Counted from the stretch's first letter, positions 1-9,478 are shown. The stretch: 35,008 nucleotides of DNA from Verrucomicrobiota bacterium (GCA_021324235.1 JAJPJM010000129.1:1-35008); one strand, 5' to 3'. Notes: generated by a model from the letters alone, not told the origin. Program-made: numbers and translations.

Positions 1-108
1 GAAGCTTACGAAAACGGGCGTCAGATCGCGGGCATGCTGCTCGACGGCTTGCGCAAGCCGCGGACCACCGCGAATGGTAAGCGTGCGGCCCTGCATCGCG
101 CCGTGTAG
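1..108 (+). CDS. C-terminal end of an unidentified protein (EAYENGRQIAGMLLDGLRKPRTTANGKRAALHRAV*), truncated by window start
   Basis: Open frame 1 from the window edge to TAG at 106-108; no family recognised. Confidence 0.35.
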   Translation, partial: EAYENGRQIAGMLLDGLRKPRTTANGKRAALHRAV

Positions 109-140
109 GCGCATTGTAAACTTGAATCTGGAGGTGGACC

Positions 141-647
141 TTGCGTACTCTTTCCGTATTTTTGTTGGTGGCCGGGATGGGAATGGCCGACACGCTCACG
201 CTCCGCGATGGGCGAGTGGTGAGTGGAAATTATCTGGGTGGCGACGCGCGCTCGGTACGATTCGCCGTGGGCGATCGCGTCGACACATTCCAACTGGAAC
301 ATATCTCGACGATCGTGTTTGAAGCGCCGGCACCTCCACCTCCTCCGCCGGTCGCGCAAGCCGCCCCCGCGTATCAGGGCGGCGCGGGCGAATTGGCTTC
401 GGGCACTGCACTTACGGTTCGCATGATCGACAGCGTCGATTCCGAACGCGACGTCGTCGGCAAGCAATTTCGCGCATCGCTGGATGAGCCGGTGATGGAT
501 CGCAACGGCAACCAGGTGATTCCGCGTGGCGCCGATGTCGTCGTGAAACTCATCGACGATAAACAATCGGGCAAACTGGCGGGCAAGACCGTTCTCACGT
601 TGAATCTGTCGTCGGTAGTGATCAACGGCCGCCCGGTGAGCAAATAA
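141..647 (+). CDS. Secreted protein, probably 3'-truncated at a junction near 630; resembles Acidobacteria-type secreted proteins
   Basis: Signal peptide [16 protein letters not shown], then [28 protein letters not shown] and a proline-rich linker; the last codons (VSK*) lie in sequence that is antisense phosphoketolase. Confidence 0.6.
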   Translation: MRTLSVFLLVAGMGMADTLTLRDGRVVSGNYLGGDARSVRFAVGDRVDTFQLEHISTIVFEAPAPPPPPPVAQAAPAYQGGAGELASGTALTVRMIDSVDSERDVVGKQFRASLDEPVMDRNGNQVIPRGADVVVKLIDDKQSGKLAGKTVLTLNLSSVVINGRPVSK

Positions 648-2062
648 CCTTCGAGCCAGCCTTCGCATTGGTGTTCGCTGAGCATCGAGTCCAGCACGCG
701 TCCGGCGGGCGCAAGAAATTCGTCGTTCGGCACGGTCGCGGCGTCCCACTGGCGTTCGGTCGTTTCAAAGAGTGCTGCTAGACCATTGGAGAGCGTCTCG
801 TCCGGACCGAAGACGCGAAAATTTCGCTGCTCCTGGTTCAACTTTGTGACGTCGCGCAGGAATGGACCGAGCACACGCGTGTCACCGATGCCCTGAACCC
901 CGGGCGACGGCACAGCCTCCGCGTAGTCGCGGAAATCCGGCATGCGCAGGTCACGCAGCAGCTTGCCGCCGTTGGCGTGGGGATTCGCGCCCATGCGGCG
1001 TTCACCCTTGGGCGCCAGTTCGGCCAGCTCCGGTTTCAAGCGGCCCTGCTCATTGAAGAGTTCCTCGGGCCGATAGCTCCGCAGCCAGATTTCCAGCAGC
1101 TTGAGATGTTCCGGATGCGTGGCCGGGTCGGAGAGCGGCACCTGATGCGCACGGAAGGTGCCTTCAACCTGCAGGCCATCAACCATCTTCGGCCCCGTCC
1201 AGCCTTTCGGTGAATTGAGGACGATCATTGGCCAGCGCGGGCGTGTGAGATCGCCGTGGGCGCGGGCGTTCCTCTCAATTTTTTTGATCTGTTCCACCGC
1301 TGTGTCGAGCGCCGTGGCCATGGCTTCGTGCATCAGCGCCGGCTCGTGGCCTTCGACGAAGATGGGCGTCCACCCGTAACCGCGGAGCAACTGTTCCAAT
1401 TCCTCGCGGGTGATGCGCGCGAGCAAGGTCGGATTGGAAATCTTGTAGCCGTTGAGATGCAGGATGGGCAGCACCGCGCCGTCGGTGGCCGGATCCAGAA
1501 ACTTGTTGGAATGCCACGCTGTGGCCAGCGGCCCGGTTTCCGCCTCGCCATCGCCGACAACGCAGGCGACGATCAGATCGGGATTATCAAACACCGCGCC
1601 GAATGAATGACTTAACGAGTAGCCCAATTCGCCGCCTTCGTGAATGGAACCGGGTGTTTCCGGCGAGGCGTGACTGGGAATGCCCCCGGGAAATGAAAAC
1701 TGAATAAAGAGCTTTCGCAACCCGGCCTCATCCTGGCTGATGTCGGGATAGATTTCACTGTAAGTTCCCTCCAGATAGGTGTTGCCCACGACCGCCGGGC
1801 CGCCGTGTCCGGGGCCGGAGACGTAAATCATGTCGAGGTCGTATTTTTTTATGACGCGGTTCAGATGCACATAAATAAAATTCTGTCCAGGCGTCGTGCC
1901 CCAGTGCCCCAGCAGCATGTGTTTCACATCCGCCAGCGTCAACGGACGTTTCAGCAGCGGGTTGTCGTAGAGATAAATCTGGCCGACCGACAGATAATTG
2001 GCGGCACGCCAATAGGCGTCCATCTGGTGGAGCAGTTCCGGGGCAAGCGTGTTGGTTTTCAT
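636..2062 (-). CDS. xfp: Phosphoketolase (Xfp family), C-terminal third missing
   Basis: Xfp motifs [77 protein letters not shown]; family similarity ends at [16 protein letters not shown]. Family members are about 790 aa. Confidence 0.93.
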
Positions 2063-2079
2063 AATTCAAGCCTTTTGGT

Positions 2080-3270
2080 TCATGCGTCGGAATCGAAAAG
2101 GCGGCAAACCGAGCGCGCAATCATCAGTTCTTCGTCCGTGCGAATGACGCGCACGGTGACGCGAGCGTTGTCCGCAGAAATCATGGCGGCATTCCCGGCG
2201 TTCCGCGCCTCGTTTATTCCGACACCCAGGAAATCAAGTCGTTCACAGATGCGGGCGCGGATGATGGGCGCATTTTCGCCAATCCCGCCGGCGAAGACGA
2301 GCGTGTCCAATCCGCCGAGCGCCGCAGTGAAGGAGCCGATCCACTTTTTCGCCTGATAACAAAACAGCGCCACGGCTTCCGCCGCGCGCACGTCTTGCTT
2401 TTCACGGTCGAGCAAATCACGCATATCAGAACTGGTCTCTGAAATGCCAAGGAGGCCCGACTCGTGGTTGACCATTTTGTAAAACTGGCTGGTGGTCATT
2501 TGTTCGGTGCGCGCCAGATACGGCGCGAGGCCGGGATCCAGATCGCCCGAACGCGTGCTCATCACCAGTCCCGCCGTCGGCGTGAAGCCCATGCTGGTGT
2601 CCGTGCTCTTGCCGTTGTGCACAGCGGCCAGGCTGGCGCCGTTGCCCAGATGCGCGAGGATGACGCGGCCAGTCGTTGCCGCCGGGTCGCCGAGCCGTGC
2701 GAGTTCTTCCATCAGATAGGCATAGGACAATCCGTGAAAACCATAGCGTTGAATGCCCTTGGCATCGAGACGCCGCGGAATCGGCAGCAATTGGGCCACG
2801 CGCGGCATCGTGCGGTGAAACGCCGTGTCGAAGCAGGCCACCTGCGACAGTTTCGGATGACGTTGACGGAACACCTCAATGAGTTCAATCTCGCGCGGCA
2901 GATGGTCCGGGTCATATGGCGCGATCCGGTGCAGTTCATCCAGCAATTCCTGGGTGACAACTTCTGGCTCGGTATGTTTCATCCCGTGAACCACGCGATG
3001 TCCCACGCCTTTGACCGATTTGAAATCAAGTTGCTTTTCGAGCCATTCTATCAGGGAATTCGCCGCTGATTTGTGATTGGCAGCGGTAAGTTTGAAGCTT
3101 TTCGGCTGTTTCTTCGTTGGTTCAGTGAACGTCAGATTTGTTCCGCTCAAGCCGATCCGGTCAACCGTTCCAAACAACCCGCGCTTCAGCGGGTTGACCG
3201 CATCGTACAACGCGAACTTGATGCTCGACGAGCCACCGTTGATTGTCAGGATGGATAATTTTCCGCTCAT
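2080..3270 (-). CDS. ackA: Acetate kinase
   Basis: LTINGGSSSIKFALY, GHRVVHG, CFDTAFHRTMP, RYGFHGLSY, HLGNGASL, FTPTAGLVMSTRSGDLDPG, FAGGIGENAP. Start chosen at MSGKLSIL, giving an ATGA overlap with the upstream HAD gene. Confidence 0.96.
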   Translation of the reverse strand: MSGKLSILTINGGSSSIKFALYDAVNPLKRGLFGTVDRIGLSGTNLTFTEPTKKQPKSFKLTAANHKSAANSLIEWLEKQLDFKSVKGVGHRVVHGMKHTEPEVVTQELLDELHRIAPYDPDHLPREIELIEVFRQRHPKLSQVACFDTAFHRTMPRVAQLLPIPRRLDAKGIQRYGFHGLSYAYLMEELARLGDPAATTGRVILAHLGNGASLAAVHNGKSTDTSMGFTPTAGLVMSTRSGDLDPGLAPYLARTEQMTTSQFYKMVNHESGLLGISETSSDMRDLLDREKQDVRAAEAVALFCYQAKKWIGSFTAALGGLDTLVFAGGIGENAPIIRARICERLDFLGVGINEARNAGNAAMISADNARVTVRVIRTDEELMIARSVCRLFDSDA

Positions 3271-3893
3271 CCTGCGACCTCCAATCCGAACGAAGCCAGT
3301 TTCGCGCAAGTGGATTTATAATCTGTGTGAAGGATGCTTCGAATTCCCATGCCTGCTGCGATCTGGACGAACAGCGGCGTGTTTTCAATATAGATTGTCT
3401 CGCGGACTGGCGTCTGGGCAATGTCCAGCGCCAGCTTGAAAATATCCGCGTCCGGTTTTCGGAGACGAACAAAGCAGGAGGAAATAAAAGCATCCACAAA
3501 TTCGTCCAACGCGAATTTACGAATCCGATAAGCGTTTAGTTCCCGCGCTTCGTTGCTGACCACGACAATCTTCAATCCGTACTTCGCCTTGAGTTTCTGG
3601 ATTAGTTTGATCATCTCGGGATAAGGGTTTGATTGCGCGAACATAAAACGTCGAAACTCGGCGCGCGTGAACGGACGCTTTTCATAGAAAACCACGCGGT
3701 CCAAATACTCGTTGAAAGCAATTTTATCTTCCTCGTGAGTTTCAAAGTTCAAACCATGCCGTTGTTCCATCGCGTCCCGGTCCAGTTTGAAGTGCTTTGC
3801 CGCCCGTCGGCGGGCATGATGATCCCACCCGTCGGTGAGCAGCACACCACCGATATCCAGAAACATGCAGGTAATTGCCGTCGTTTTCTTCAT
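3267..3893 (-). CDS. HAD-superfamily hydrolase
   Basis: FLDIGGVLLTDGW motif I variant, VVVSNEAREL motif II, RKPDADIFKLAL, YIENTPLFVQIA; overlaps ackA start by 4 nt. Confidence 0.82.
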   Translation of the reverse strand: MKKTTAITCMFLDIGGVLLTDGWDHHARRRAAKHFKLDRDAMEQRHGLNFETHEEDKIAFNEYLDRVVFYEKRPFTRAEFRRFMFAQSNPYPEMIKLIQKLKAKYGLKIVVVSNEARELNAYRIRKFALDEFVDAFISSCFVRLRKPDADIFKLALDIAQTPVRETIYIENTPLFVQIAAGMGIRSILHTDYKSTCAKLASFGLEVAG

Positions 3894-3996
3894 CGTTTTT
3901 TCATCGATTGGATCGTGTCGTCGCCTGAGCCAACTTTACCACCATCTTGCCTACGTTCTGTCCTTGGAAAAGATCAATGTGAGAATAGGTTGTCAA

Positions 3997-4032
3997 ATGG
4001 CGCGCCCGCTATGGGGTGTTCACCCCAACTGA
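3997..4032 (+). pseudogene. Possible N-terminal relic of a REP-associated tyrosine transposase (MARPL then frame loss)
   Basis: ATG GCG CGC CCG CTA... TGA encodes MARPLWGVHPN*; MARPLR is a common RAYT N-terminus. Only five residues support this. Confidence 0.2.
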
Positions 4033-4260
4033 TATTGAGTCACGAGTTCGCGAAGTTGCCGAGATAGTGGGCATGGAAAGCAGACAATTTTAGGCTATTA
4101 AAAGGAGAGGAATCGTCACCCCTGTTTGTCACCCCGACGGAAAAAATCCGAGGTTTTTGAATCCGTTTGGGTTCATCCCAGCAGGCAAGGAGAACAGCGG
4201 GATCAGGTTGTCAGTCCAAGTGGCTCCTCATGGGGGCCAATGAGTCCAGGAAACTCAGGT

Positions 4261-4302
4261 CTTTGTGTAAACGAGACGCGCTAGCCACTGCGCCAAGCGC
4301 CC
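4261..4302 (-). tRNA. 5' half of a tRNA-like sequence (acceptor 5' strand, D-arm, anticodon loop with TAC); 3' half not found
   Basis: Minus strand GGGCGCT-T-G-GCGC-AGTGGCTA-GCGC-G-TCTCG-TTTACAC-AAAG fits tRNA positions 1-38, but the 3' anticodon strand, T-arm and acceptor 3' strand are absent. Confidence 0.4.
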
Positions 4303-4636
4303 GACTGATAGGCAAGGTAGCAGGACCCGACTTTTTGACAAACTTCAAATCTCGCATCTCCGCAATCCGGGGATGACGGACAAGGAAGGACCGGACGGTC
4401 TGCCGGAAGCCGATCCCGAGTCAACAGGCATTTCGAACGTGTTCGTGCCGGGGCAAGGGGATACCGCAAAATCCCGGTTAAAGTGAAAAATTGTTGAAAG
4501 ATTGCGAATTTACCCGCGTAAAAGCTGTAGTGCGGTTTTGTGTGACGATAACAGGGTTGACCGCCGTTGCAGTTTCGTTTGGAAAGTACGATTGCGAAGG
4601 GTGCGAATCAGCCGCAAGGCCGCGCCATGACATTTT

Positions 4637-4706
4637 ATACCAACTCCGGTTCCAGGGTAGGGTATCGGTTCCAGGGAAAAGGGATGTGTCGGGACGGAGT
4701 TGGTAT
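4637..4706. repeat. Inverted repeat (12-bp perfect arms) with an 11-bp direct repeat inside
   Basis: ATACCAACTCCG (4637-4648) / CGGAGTTGGTAT (4695-4706); CGGTTCCAGGG at 4647-4657 and 4666-4676. Confidence 0.75.
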
Positions 4707-4818
4707 TTATGAATAATGAATAGATACCGAAGAGCTGTGGCGCCGGTTACATGCGACCGGTACGGCACGAGGCGCGGATTTCAGCCCCGGGCAAATCTGC
4801 CATACGTAATAAAAGAAC

Positions 4819-6378
4819 ATGATGCTTCAAACGCGGAAAAAATGGCAGCAGGCGGAACGGCAGGCGCATATGCAGTCCAGCGCCCTGGAGGCCGCCGCCA
4901 ATAGCATTATTTTGACGAACAAGGCGGGAAAACTTCTGTTCGCCAACAAGGCCTTTTGCGCCATGACCGGCTACAGCCCGGAGGAAGTTCTCGGCCGAAC
5001 CCCGGACTTTCTGAAGTCAGGCAAACACGCCGCCGCTTTTTTCGCTGAACTTTGGGAAACCATTCTGGCGGGCCGGGTCTGGCAGGGGGAGATCATCAAC
5101 CGGCGCAAGGACGGGGCGCTCTATAACGAGGAAATGACCATTACCCCGATTCAGGAGGCGGACGGAGAAATCAGCCATTTTATTGCGATCAAGAAAGACA
5201 TCACCCAGCATCTCAGATTGAAGGAACATTTGCATCATCTGCAAAAAATGGAAGCGGTGGGTCAGCTGGCGGGAGGGATCGCGCATGATTTCAACAATCT
5301 GCTCACGATTATTCATGGCAACGCTCAGTTGGTATTGTCAGAGGGGAGTCATCTCAAGGAGGACGATCGCCGGTGTCTTCAACAAATCACCAATGCCACC
5401 GAGCGCGCTGCAAATTTGACCCGCCAATTGCTTGCCTTCGGACGGAAACAGAACTTTCAATTTCAACCCGTCAACCTGAACCAAGTCATCGGTAATTTCA
5501 CCCGGATGCTCAAACGGGTCGTCGGCGAGCAGGTCGTGCTGGAATGCAATTACGCTGAAAACCTGCCTCCGGTCAGCGCGGATGTCGGCATGATTGAGCA
5601 AATCCTCATCAATTTGATTGTTAATGCCCGTGATGCCATGCCGGCCGGCGGGTCCATTACGATCTCGACGGAAACCGTTGGAATTGACGTTGCCTATGTG
5701 AACCTTCATCCCGAGGCCGAGCCCGGGAATTTTGTCTGCTTTACGGTAAGCGACACGGGGGTGGGGATCTACCCGGAATACCTGCCGCGGATTTTTGAAC
5801 CCTTCTTTACCACCAAGGAAGCAGGCAAGGGCACCGGCCTCGGTCTGGCCACGGTCTATGGTATTGTCAAACAACACCAGGGTTGGATTGACGTATCCAG
5901 CCAGCTGGGGGGTGGAACGGCTTTTAAAATTTTCCTGCCGGCCGGTGTTACTGATGGGGTGGAAAAAAAGGTTTTGCCAACACCGGTGCGCCGTGCCGCC
6001 GGGGGTGAAAAAATTCTGCTGGTCGAAGATGACATCGATGTTCGAATGATTGCCCGGAACGTTTTGGAGGCATCCGGTTATCAGGTCTGGGAAGCTTCCG
6101 ATGGTTTGGAGGCTTTGAATATCTGGAAGGCCAACGCTCCGCAAATTGATTTGTTGCTGACCGATGTGATCATGCCGGGTGGTCTTAACGGGCGGGAACT
6201 GGCCGACCGTTTGCGGGGAGAACGGCCCGGGCTCAAGGTGATCCTGATGAGCGGCTATAGTCCCGATCGGTTGGGCACGATCCAAATGCACAACCGCGTT
6301 TTGCCCAAGCCATTTTCACTCGAAGATCTTACCCAGGCCGTCCGGAGTTGTCTGGACACGGCATCTTTGGCTGATTGA
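4819..6378 (+). CDS. PAS-domain hybrid histidine kinase with C-terminal receiver
   Basis: PAS (ALEAAANSIILTNKAGKLLFANKAFCAMTGYSPEEVLG), HisKA (GQLAGGIAHDFNNLLTII), HATPase (NLIVNARDAMPAGG, VSDTGVGI, GTGLGLATVYGIVKQ), REC (ILLVEDD...LLLTDVIMP...LPKPF). Confidence 0.95.
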   Translation: MMLQTRKKWQQAERQAHMQSSALEAAANSIILTNKAGKLLFANKAFCAMTGYSPEEVLGRTPDFLKSGKHAAAFFAELWETILAGRVWQGEIINRRKDGALYNEEMTITPIQEADGEISHFIAIKKDITQHLRLKEHLHHLQKMEAVGQLAGGIAHDFNNLLTIIHGNAQLVLSEGSHLKEDDRRCLQQITNATERAANLTRQLLAFGRKQNFQFQPVNLNQVIGNFTRMLKRVVGEQVVLECNYAENLPPVSADVGMIEQILINLIVNARDAMPAGGSITISTETVGIDVAYVNLHPEAEPGNFVCFTVSDTGVGIYPEYLPRIFEPFFTTKEAGKGTGLGLATVYGIVKQHQGWIDVSSQLGGGTAFKIFLPAGVTDGVEKKVLPTPVRRAAGGEKILLVEDDIDVRMIARNVLEASGYQVWEASDGLEALNIWKANAPQIDLLLTDVIMPGGLNGRELADRLRGERPGLKVILMSGYSPDRLGTIQMHNRVLPKPFSLEDLTQAVRSCLDTASLAD

Positions 6379-6447
6379 AATTTCCGGAAAACCGGGTTCC
6401 GCCGGCCTTTGATGAAATTACCGCCGGTGTGCGGACGGCAGCTTCAA

Positions 6448-6903
6448 TCACCCGGTCGCCGGCGCTGGCTGGATTTCCTGCAGGGCCCGGTGCATCTCCG
6501 CAGCCGAGGCATAACGTTGCGCCGGGTCCGGTTGGCAGGCCTTGAGGATGATGGTGTTCAACGGAAGGAAATCCGCCGGGTCTTCGCGCTCGACCAGGGT
6601 CGTGGCCATTTCCGGAAAAAAAGTCGCATTACGACCGGTGCTGAGCACATAAAGCACCATACCCAGGGCATAAATATCCGCCTGCGGGGTGCCCGGACGC
6701 TCCGGGGGTGGCGGCATATAGCCGGGCGTGCCCACCAGTGTCCGCTCCTGGTCGGGGGGCTTGATTTCAGTGATGAGTCCCAGATCCGCCAGCTTGGGGT
6801 GGCCGTTTACAAAAATAATGTTCTGGGGCTTGATGTCCCGGTGAGTGAGTCCCTGGCGATGGATGAAATCAAGGGCGTCACTCAATGCCAAGCCAATCCT
6901 CAC
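6448..6903 (-). CDS. Ser/Thr protein kinase C-lobe (second half of split CHASE2 kinase; GTG start)
   Basis: GLTHRDIKPQNIIFVNGHPKLADLGLITEI, VGTPGYMP, DIYALGMVLYVLSTGR, DPAQRYASAAEMHRAL; overlaps the upstream ORF by GTGA. Confidence 0.88.
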   Translation of the reverse strand: MRIGLALSDALDFIHRQGLTHRDIKPQNIIFVNGHPKLADLGLITEIKPPDQERTLVGTPGYMPPPPERPGTPQADIYALGMVLYVLSTGRNATFFPEMATTLVEREDPADFLPLNTIILKACQPDPAQRYASAAEMHRALQEIQPAPATG

Positions 6904-8447
6904 TCCCGTATCGGCAGCCTCCGTCCCCGGGCGCGGGCGCGTTCACTCACCAAATCACGCGGCCGGTACGTGGAAGGTTCCTTTTCCCAACCGGGCTTGA
7001 GCGGGTCTCCCAGCTCCATGACATAATAAAAATATTCCGCCTGCTTCTCACTGACAAATTCCACCCGCAACAGGCCGGGATGTTTGTCGGAGACCGGCTG
7101 ATATTTTTTGATGCCGCTGAATTCGCGCTCGTAGGGATCCGTATTTTGGTCGAAGTTTGCCAGGTAAACCACCTTCAACGCCCGCCATTGCCCGGCCTGA
7201 TTCCGCGCCAGCCAGACTTTTCCATAAGCGCCTTCGCCAAAGGGCGGATTGAACAAATTGTAACCGGGTGCATCCGGCATCGGCTCAACCGCGGCGGCCG
7301 CGCGGGGAAATGACAGGGAAACCGCCCTGGTTTCATACGCTTGACGTACTTTGAGGATCAGCGTCCAGGCCAGGGCGCAGGGCAACTGGCCGCCAACAAT
7401 CACCAGCCAGGGAAACCAGTAGTTGGTGAAGTAACTCCAGGAAATCGACCCGAATGCCACCACCAAGGCAACTCCAGCCGCCGTGGCACAAGCCAGTGGC
7501 AATCGCAGTCGGCACAATCCGCCGCCCAGCAACAGTCCACTGGTCACCAGCATCAATGCTTCCAGCCATCCGGCCGGCCGCCGCAACCAGTCGTGATTCA
7601 TCAGATTCAGAAAGGCGGCGAGCTGGATTTCCACGCCCCCAATGGATTCACCGGTCCAGCGGGTGTAGGGAGTGTTGAATTTATCTTTTTCGTCGTCGGG
7701 CACCGATGTTTTCGGCGCCGTGCCAATGAACACGATTTGACCACGAAAATAATTCGTTGGCCGGTCCAGCGCGAATCGGTAACTCAATCTGGTCCAGGCG
7801 CCATCGCGGCCGTAATAGCGCAACCACCGTTCCTGCGGGACTTCGCTCAATTGCGCCCCGGCCAGCCGCGCCGCGGCCCAGGGCAGGCTCGGATAAGGTC
7901 CCGGCGAGGGGAACGGCCAATGCCGGCGCACAATCAAGTCGGAATCCCCATCGAGGCAGGCCACCCCCCAATTGGTTCCGGCGGCGCTGAGAAATGGTTC
8001 TGCAGGCAGAATGGGCTGTGCTCCGGCCAGCATCGGGTAGATCACTTGCGCTTGCTCGGCCATCAGCACGATGTGACGTTGCCGCCGCATCGCTTGAGCC
8101 AGGGCTTCATCCTGTGCCGGGTCGTTCGTTTGTCGGAAGAAGGAGTCAATTACCGCCAGAGCGCACCCGTCATCCGCCAGCCGGTTCAATAATCGGGCGT
8201 GCAATCCCCGGTCCCACGGCTGACCACGGGTCTGATGAAATTGGTTGAATGCCTCATTGTCCATCAGAATCAAGGTCACCTGATTCGTGACGGCACGCGC
8301 GCCAAAGCGGAATAAATAGTCGTAGCTGGCATTCACCCAGGGATCGCCCAGCGGCATCTTCCACAACATCAAACCGCAAAGCACCGCCAACGCCGCGCCC
8401 AGCGCGGATTTTAAAAATTGACGTCGTTTGATGGCTCTGACCTTCAC
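6900..8447 (-). CDS. CHASE2 sensor domain, transmembrane helices and Ser/Thr kinase N-lobe
   Basis: N-terminal TM, CHASE2-like region (VTLILMDNEAFNQF..., GQIVFIGTAPKTSVPDDEKDKFNTPY...GVEIQLAAFLNLMNHDWLRRP), three C-terminal TM segments, kinase N-lobe (FGEGAYGKVWLARNQAGQWRALKVVY). Confidence 0.9.
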   Translation of the reverse strand: MKVRAIKRRQFLKSALGAALAVLCGLMLWKMPLGDPWVNASYDYLFRFGARAVTNQVTLILMDNEAFNQFHQTRGQPWDRGLHARLLNRLADDGCALAVIDSFFRQTNDPAQDEALAQAMRRQRHIVLMAEQAQVIYPMLAGAQPILPAEPFLSAAGTNWGVACLDGDSDLIVRRHWPFPSPGPYPSLPWAAARLAGAQLSEVPQERWLRYYGRDGAWTRLSYRFALDRPTNYFRGQIVFIGTAPKTSVPDDEKDKFNTPYTRWTGESIGGVEIQLAAFLNLMNHDWLRRPAGWLEALMLVTSGLLLGGGLCRLRLPLACATAAGVALVVAFGSISWSYFTNYWFPWLVIVGGQLPCALAWTLILKVRQAYETRAVSLSFPRAAAAVEPMPDAPGYNLFNPPFGEGAYGKVWLARNQAGQWRALKVVYLANFDQNTDPYEREFSGIKKYQPVSDKHPGLLRVEFVSEKQAEYFYYVMELGDPLKPGWEKEPSTYRPRDLVSERARARGRRLPIRE

Positions 8448-8660
8448 CGCTGGTTGATTTTAGAAAAACTCCCGGCCGAAATCAGTGCTTTTCGCGCCGG
8501 ACATTGGAAAGGGAAGGTTAATAATGCAAAATGACGGGGCCGTTCAATCCATCCCTTTATCAATCAACCTGAAATTTTTGAAAGATTGGCCCGATTGCTG
8601 CGTATTGTCAGTGTTAGCTCTAAGTGTAGGGCAAAACAAACTGCTGTGCAGATTCCAGGG

Positions 8661-8683
8661 GCTGTCGGGGGGAGGACGACAGC
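8661..8683 (+). promoter_or_regulatory. Short hairpin in the leader of the Ig-like protein gene
   Basis: GCTGTCG (8661-8667) / CGACAGC (8677-8683), 9-nt loop, 27 nt before the ATG. Confidence 0.35.
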
Positions 8684-8710
8684 AAAGAACCCATAATAAC
8701 CCTTAAAACT

Positions 8711-9478
8711 ATGAACAGACGCATCCCTTATATCGTTTCACTGGCAACCATCACCGGATTGCTTGCCATGGCACCAAACATTACTCATGCCCAAACCACG
8801 GACCCGCTTTTGACCGACGCGGTCGATCAATCCGCATTTCCAATAATAGCGGCTCAACCGGTGGACCAGGCCGTTATCGCGGGGTCGAATGTCGTGTTAT
8901 CGGTCCAGGCAGTCTATGCTGATAATTATCAATGGCAATCCAACGGGGTTGATATTGCGGGACAAACCAACAGCACGCTGATTCTTCAGAACGTTGGGGT
9001 TAATAACGCAGGATCATACTCCTGTAACGTTTCCCAGACGGGAGGAGATCCGGTACCGACTCGCGCGGCGTCGGTGGTGGTTGAGACCGCTGCCAGTGCA
9101 ACTGGTGCTGGCGTGATGGCCAATGGCGTTCTGGGCGGCGGACCAATCGTGGTGTCCGGCGGACCCAAGGCCAGTAACGGCACGCAAGGAACCTGTCCAG
9201 GCAGTTTCGTTGGTTACGTCATTTACAGCAAAACCATTTCACAAGGCTGGGGCTGGACGCCCATTTCCGGCGCGACAACTCTTACCGCTTCTGATGGCGG
9301 TGGACGAACGGATACATTCATTACTTATATGGGGAAGTACGGTGATACGGGCTGCGGTCAAACAACGGTCACCATTCCCTATCCGCCGCCCAGCCCCGCT
9401 TACAGATTCACGGTCTTTTTTCCCAGTAGCGTGCCGACCACCAACTATCCCATCATCCTGACCGGATTTAATCCCTGA
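8711..9478 (+). CDS. Secreted Ig-like domain protein of unknown function
   Basis: Signal peptide ending in THAQ; Ig-like motif NVVLSVQAVYADNYQWQSNGVDIAGQTNSTLILQNVGVNNAGSYSCNVS; Cys-containing C-terminal region unassigned. Confidence 0.8.
   Translation: MNRRIPYIVSLATITGLLAMAPNITHAQTTDPLLTDAVDQSAFPIIAAQPVDQAVIAGSNVVLSVQAVYADNYQWQSNGVDIAGQTNSTLILQNVGVNNAGSYSCNVSQTGGDPVPTRAASVVVETAASATGAGVMANGVLGGGPIVVSGGPKASNGTQGTCPGSFVGYVIYSKTISQGWGWTPISGATTLTASDGGGRTDTFITYMGKYGDTGCGQTTVTIPYPPPSPAYRFTVFFPSSVPTTNYPIILTGFNP

Noticed and set aside
374-635. C-terminal about 88 aa of the 562-aa minus-strand ORF as genuine phosphoketolase
   Set aside because: Not Xfp-like; antisense to the unrelated 141-647 gene beyond the junction.
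5338-6291. 317-aa minus-strand ORF
   Set aside because: Antisense to the hybrid histidine kinase.
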